From NCBI RefSeq assembly GCF_900163635.1, contig NZ_FUID01000035.1, positions 1 through 49,374 on the forward strand: 49,374 nt of DNA. The letters run 5' to 3'. The DNA is from Leucobacter sp. 7(1). GTDB taxonomy: Bacteria > Actinomycetota > Actinomycetes > Actinomycetales > Microbacteriaceae. Every line of letters begins with the position of its first letter. Positions within the stretch are counted from its first letter, which is position 1. Under the pieces are notes generated by a model that had not been told where the DNA came from, searched no databases, and saw only the letters and a list, made by a program, of their open reading frames with translations. A program made the position numbers and the translations under genes. Below, piece after piece: positions 47,525 to 49,374 of this stretch.

Positions 47525-48751
47525 CTAACGGGACGCGGGGGCCAGTATGGCGTCGGAGGCGTAGGCCTCTTCGCCGTGTGCGTGGGCGTCGATCCCGGCC
47601 TCCTCAACGCGGACGGGGACCCGCAGTCCCGTGACAGCCTTGACCGCGAGGGCGATGATGAGCGACACCACAAACGAGTAGAGCGCCACGCCAAGCACCG
47701 AGATCGTCTGCACAAGGAGCAGCCCAGCGTCGCCGCCCATGAACAGCCCGTCGCCGGTGGCGAAGAAGCCGAGGTACAGCGTGCCGAAGACGCCGGCAAC
47801 AAGGTGGAGCCCTACAACGTCGAGCGAATCGTCAAAGCCGAGCCGGTACTTCAGATCGATCGCGACCGCGCAGACGGCGCCGGCAGCAAGCCCCAGAAGC
47901 AGGGCCCAGATGGGTGCCAGATTCGCGCACGATGGAGTAATCGCGACGAGGCCCGCCACCGCACCGGAGGTTGCCCCCACCACGCTCGGCTTCCGTCCCC
48001 GCACGCGGTCCACGAGCAGCCAGCCCAGGATCGCAGCAGCCGGAGCCGCGAGCGTGTTCACCAGGATGAGCCCGGCCGTCGCAGCGTCCTCGGCAGCTCC
48101 GGCGTTGAAGCCGATCCAACCGAACCACAGCAACGCCGCGCCAATGGTGACGAGGGGGAGACTATGGGGACGGTGCGAGCCCGGGGCAAAGCCCACACGC
48201 TTGCCCGCGACAAGTGCGAGCGCCAGCGCCGCGGCCCCGGCGTTGATGTGCACCGCCGTGCCTCCGGCCCAGTCGATCACCTCGGGGGTGCCGAGCACGC
48301 TGCCCAGTTGCTGGATCCAGCCCCCGCCCCACACCCAGGCGGCGACGGGGAAGTACACGAGCGTCGCCCACAGGCCCGAGAACAATACCCACGAGCCGAG
48401 GCCGACCCGATCGGCGATCGCCCCCGAGATCAGCGCCGTTGAGATCATCGCGAAGGTCACGCCAAACCCGAGTCCGATGAAGCTGGCAGGATCCGTCTCG
48501 ATCAGGCCAAAGTCTTTTGCCGGGCTGCCGGCCCAGCCGCTCTCGCCCGGAGCGAAGTAGCTCATGCCGTAGCCGAAGAGGATCCAGAGGACCCCGACCA
48601 CGCCCATTGCGCTGATGCTGAACAGCATCATGTTGACGACCGAGCGGACGCGGACGAGCCCGCCGTAGAAGAGTGCGAGACCCGGGGTCATGACAAGCAC
48701 GAGCGCCGCGCTCGTGAGGACCCAGACGTCGTGCGGGGTGAGGAGTTCCAT
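47525..48751 (-). CDS. amt: Ammonium transporter, Amt family
   Basis: The 408-residue protein has eleven membrane segments with typical Amt motifs: TPGLALFYGGLVR, DWAGGTAVHINAGAAALALAL (the conserved His pair region), WFGWIGFNAG and DVVGLHLVAGVFGTLYLG. It conducts ammonium across the membrane. The start is ATG 48751 with GGAGGAAGG upstream. No glnK/glnD partner is seen downstream; instead an inositol-phosphatase-family gene follows closely. Ammonium could come from the formamidase, guanine deaminase or aspartase reactions encoded here, but no link beyond proximity is visible. Confidence 0.93.
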   Translation of the reverse strand: MELLTPHDVWVLTSAALVLVMTPGLALFYGGLVRVRSVVNMMLFSISAMGVVGVLWILFGYGMSYFAPGESGWAGSPAKDFGLIETDPASFIGLGFGVTFAMISTALISGAIADRVGLGSWVLFSGLWATLVYFPVAAWVWGGGWIQQLGSVLGTPEVIDWAGGTAVHINAGAAALALALVAGKRVGFAPGSHRPHSLPLVTIGAALLWFGWIGFNAGAAEDAATAGLILVNTLAAPAAAILGWLLVDRVRGRKPSVVGATSGAVAGLVAITPSCANLAPIWALLLGLAAGAVCAVAIDLKYRLGFDDSLDVVGLHLVAGVFGTLYLGFFATGDGLFMGGDAGLLLVQTISVLGVALYSFVVSLIIALAVKAVTGLRVPVRVEEAGIDAHAHGEEAYASDAILAPASR

Positions 48752-48902
48752 CGGTGCCGCCTTCCTCCGGGTTGCCCCGGGGTTGTGTCGTGGGTTTAGT
48801 GTGCTGGGCCGCTGTTTCGGGGTCGTCACTCCCGCGTTACCCGGGCGTCACCATTCGGTTTCCGGAGCGTGACGGGTACGCACGCCGCGATGGTGCTAGT
48901 AT

Positions 48903-48990
48903 GTGAAGGTTGCCGTTTAACGGCCGCGGATAAAGAGAGCTCCAGCACCCTGCTGATAGCGCCGCGCAGCAACAGGAAGGGGATCCCTAT
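48903..48990 (+). ncRNA. Structured 5' leader of rpsO, possible S15 autoregulatory RNA
   Basis: Downstream of a -10-like TAGTAT (48897-48902) the leader can form GCCG/CGGC (48912-48924) and CAGCA/TGCTG (48943-48955) hairpins, while GTTGC (48909-48913) is complementary to GCAAC (48969-48973) just before the ribosome site AGGAAGGGGA. Actinobacterial rpsO leaders are among those reported to bind S15 and regulate its translation; whether this one belongs to that class was not tested. Confidence 0.4.
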
Positions 48991-49260
48991 ATGGCACTCG
49001 AAGCAGACGTCAAGAAGGCGATCATCGATGAGTACGCGACCAAGCCCGGTGACACCGGTTCCCCTGAGGTTCAGGTTGCGATGCTTTCGCGCCGGATCAA
49101 GGATCTGACCGAGCACCTCAAGACCCACAAGCACGATCACCACTCGCGCCGTGGCCTTCTGCTGCTCGTTGGCCAGCGCCGCCGTCTCCTGGGCTACCTC
49201 CAGGCAACGGAGATCAACCGCTACCGTGCGCTCATCGAGCGCCTCGGTCTGCGTCGCTAA
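48991..49260 (+). CDS. rpsO: 30S ribosomal protein S15
   Basis: The 89-residue product is full-length S15: [45 protein letters not shown] and [20 protein letters not shown] are strongly conserved. It binds 16S rRNA at the central three-way junction in 30S assembly. AGGAAGGGGA lies seven bases before ATG. In many actinobacteria pnp follows; the window ends before this can be seen. Confidence 0.98.
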   Translation: MALEADVKKAIIDEYATKPGDTGSPEVQVAMLSRRIKDLTEHLKTHKHDHHSRRGLLLLVGQRRRLLGYLQATEINRYRALIERLGLRR

Positions 49261-49286
49261 GCGCTGATCGCTTACTGACTTACTGC

Positions 49287-49319
49287 GAAGCGCCCGCCCC
49301 TTCTGGGGGCGGGCGCTTC
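49287..49319 (+). terminator. Hairpin terminator after rpsO
   Basis: GAAGCGCCCGCCCC (49287-49300) and GGGGCGGGCGCTTC (49306-49319) form a perfect 14-bp stem with loop TTCTG. The following T content is low (TGCG), yet the position right after rpsO fits a terminator. Confidence 0.88.
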
Positions 49320-49374
49320 TGCGTTCCCGGCGCGCGCCCCCGCGGTCGCGCCGGCCCCCGCAGGTCGCCCCGCC

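Noticed and set aside
46649..48442. 597-codon plus-strand frame across the phosphatase and amt genes
   Set aside because: It crosses two conserved genes on the other strand and has shadow-like composition.

Overview
The window looks like chromosomal DNA of a high-GC Gram-positive actinobacterium, probably of the family Microbacteriaceae and possibly Leucobacter (inferred from gene content and style, not proven). Support comes from the high GC content, frequent GTG/TTG starts, four-base GTGA/ATGA stop-start overlaps, an LAxTG-type (class E) sortase signal and SLH-like/lectin wall proteins. The extreme left edge is a run of 40 C, probably an assembly edge. It is followed by an unusual array of about 33 degenerate 13-bp tandem repeats (191-619).

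Left part (0.6-15.2 kb): a 50-residue membrane peptide, a PLP amino-acid deaminase/aldolase, an FAD sugar-lactone oxidase, a large sortase-anchored beta-helix surface protein, a LemA/HtpX pair, an MFS exporter, aspartase, a fumarylacetoacetase-family enzyme, an FKBP isomerase and a wall protein combining SLH-like repeats with a bulb-type lectin domain.

Purine module (15.4-24.5 kb): guanine deaminase, a three-gene molybdenum xanthine dehydrogenase operon (xdhA-xdhB-xdhC) with a downstream short-chain dehydrogenase and a previously unannotated 53-residue leader ORF, an IclR-type regulator and an AzgA/NCS2 purine permease. The predicted flow is uptake, then guanine to xanthine to urate. A 15-bp TTCC-N7-GGAA palindrome occurs both in front of the xdh operon and between the regulator and the permease, suggesting one small regulon.

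Molybdenum module (24.6-41.5 kb): almost the whole cofactor pathway (mog, moaC, two moeA genes, moaD, a moeB-rhodanese fusion, moaE, moaA, mobA), molybdate uptake (modA, modB, with no modC in the window) and an HTH-TOBE regulator. Interspersed are the consumers or associated genes: formamidase with its FmdB zinc-ribbon partner, an FdhF/YdeP-type formate dehydrogenase-like molybdoenzyme with FdhD, a flavohemoglobin, and a regulator with a Cys/His-rich C-terminal domain. The layout suggests formamide to formate to CO2, alongside cofactor supply for xanthine dehydrogenase.

Right part (41.5-49.4 kb): a drug-type ABC-2 exporter (fused double ATPase plus permease) divergent from a TetR regulator with two 16-bp operator-like palindromes between them, a PotD-like polyamine-binding lipoprotein without its transporter, an ammonium transporter with an inositol-monophosphatase-family gene, and rpsO (ribosomal protein S15) with a structured leader and a strong terminator. 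No tRNA, rRNA, CRISPR array, IS element or prophage gene was seen.
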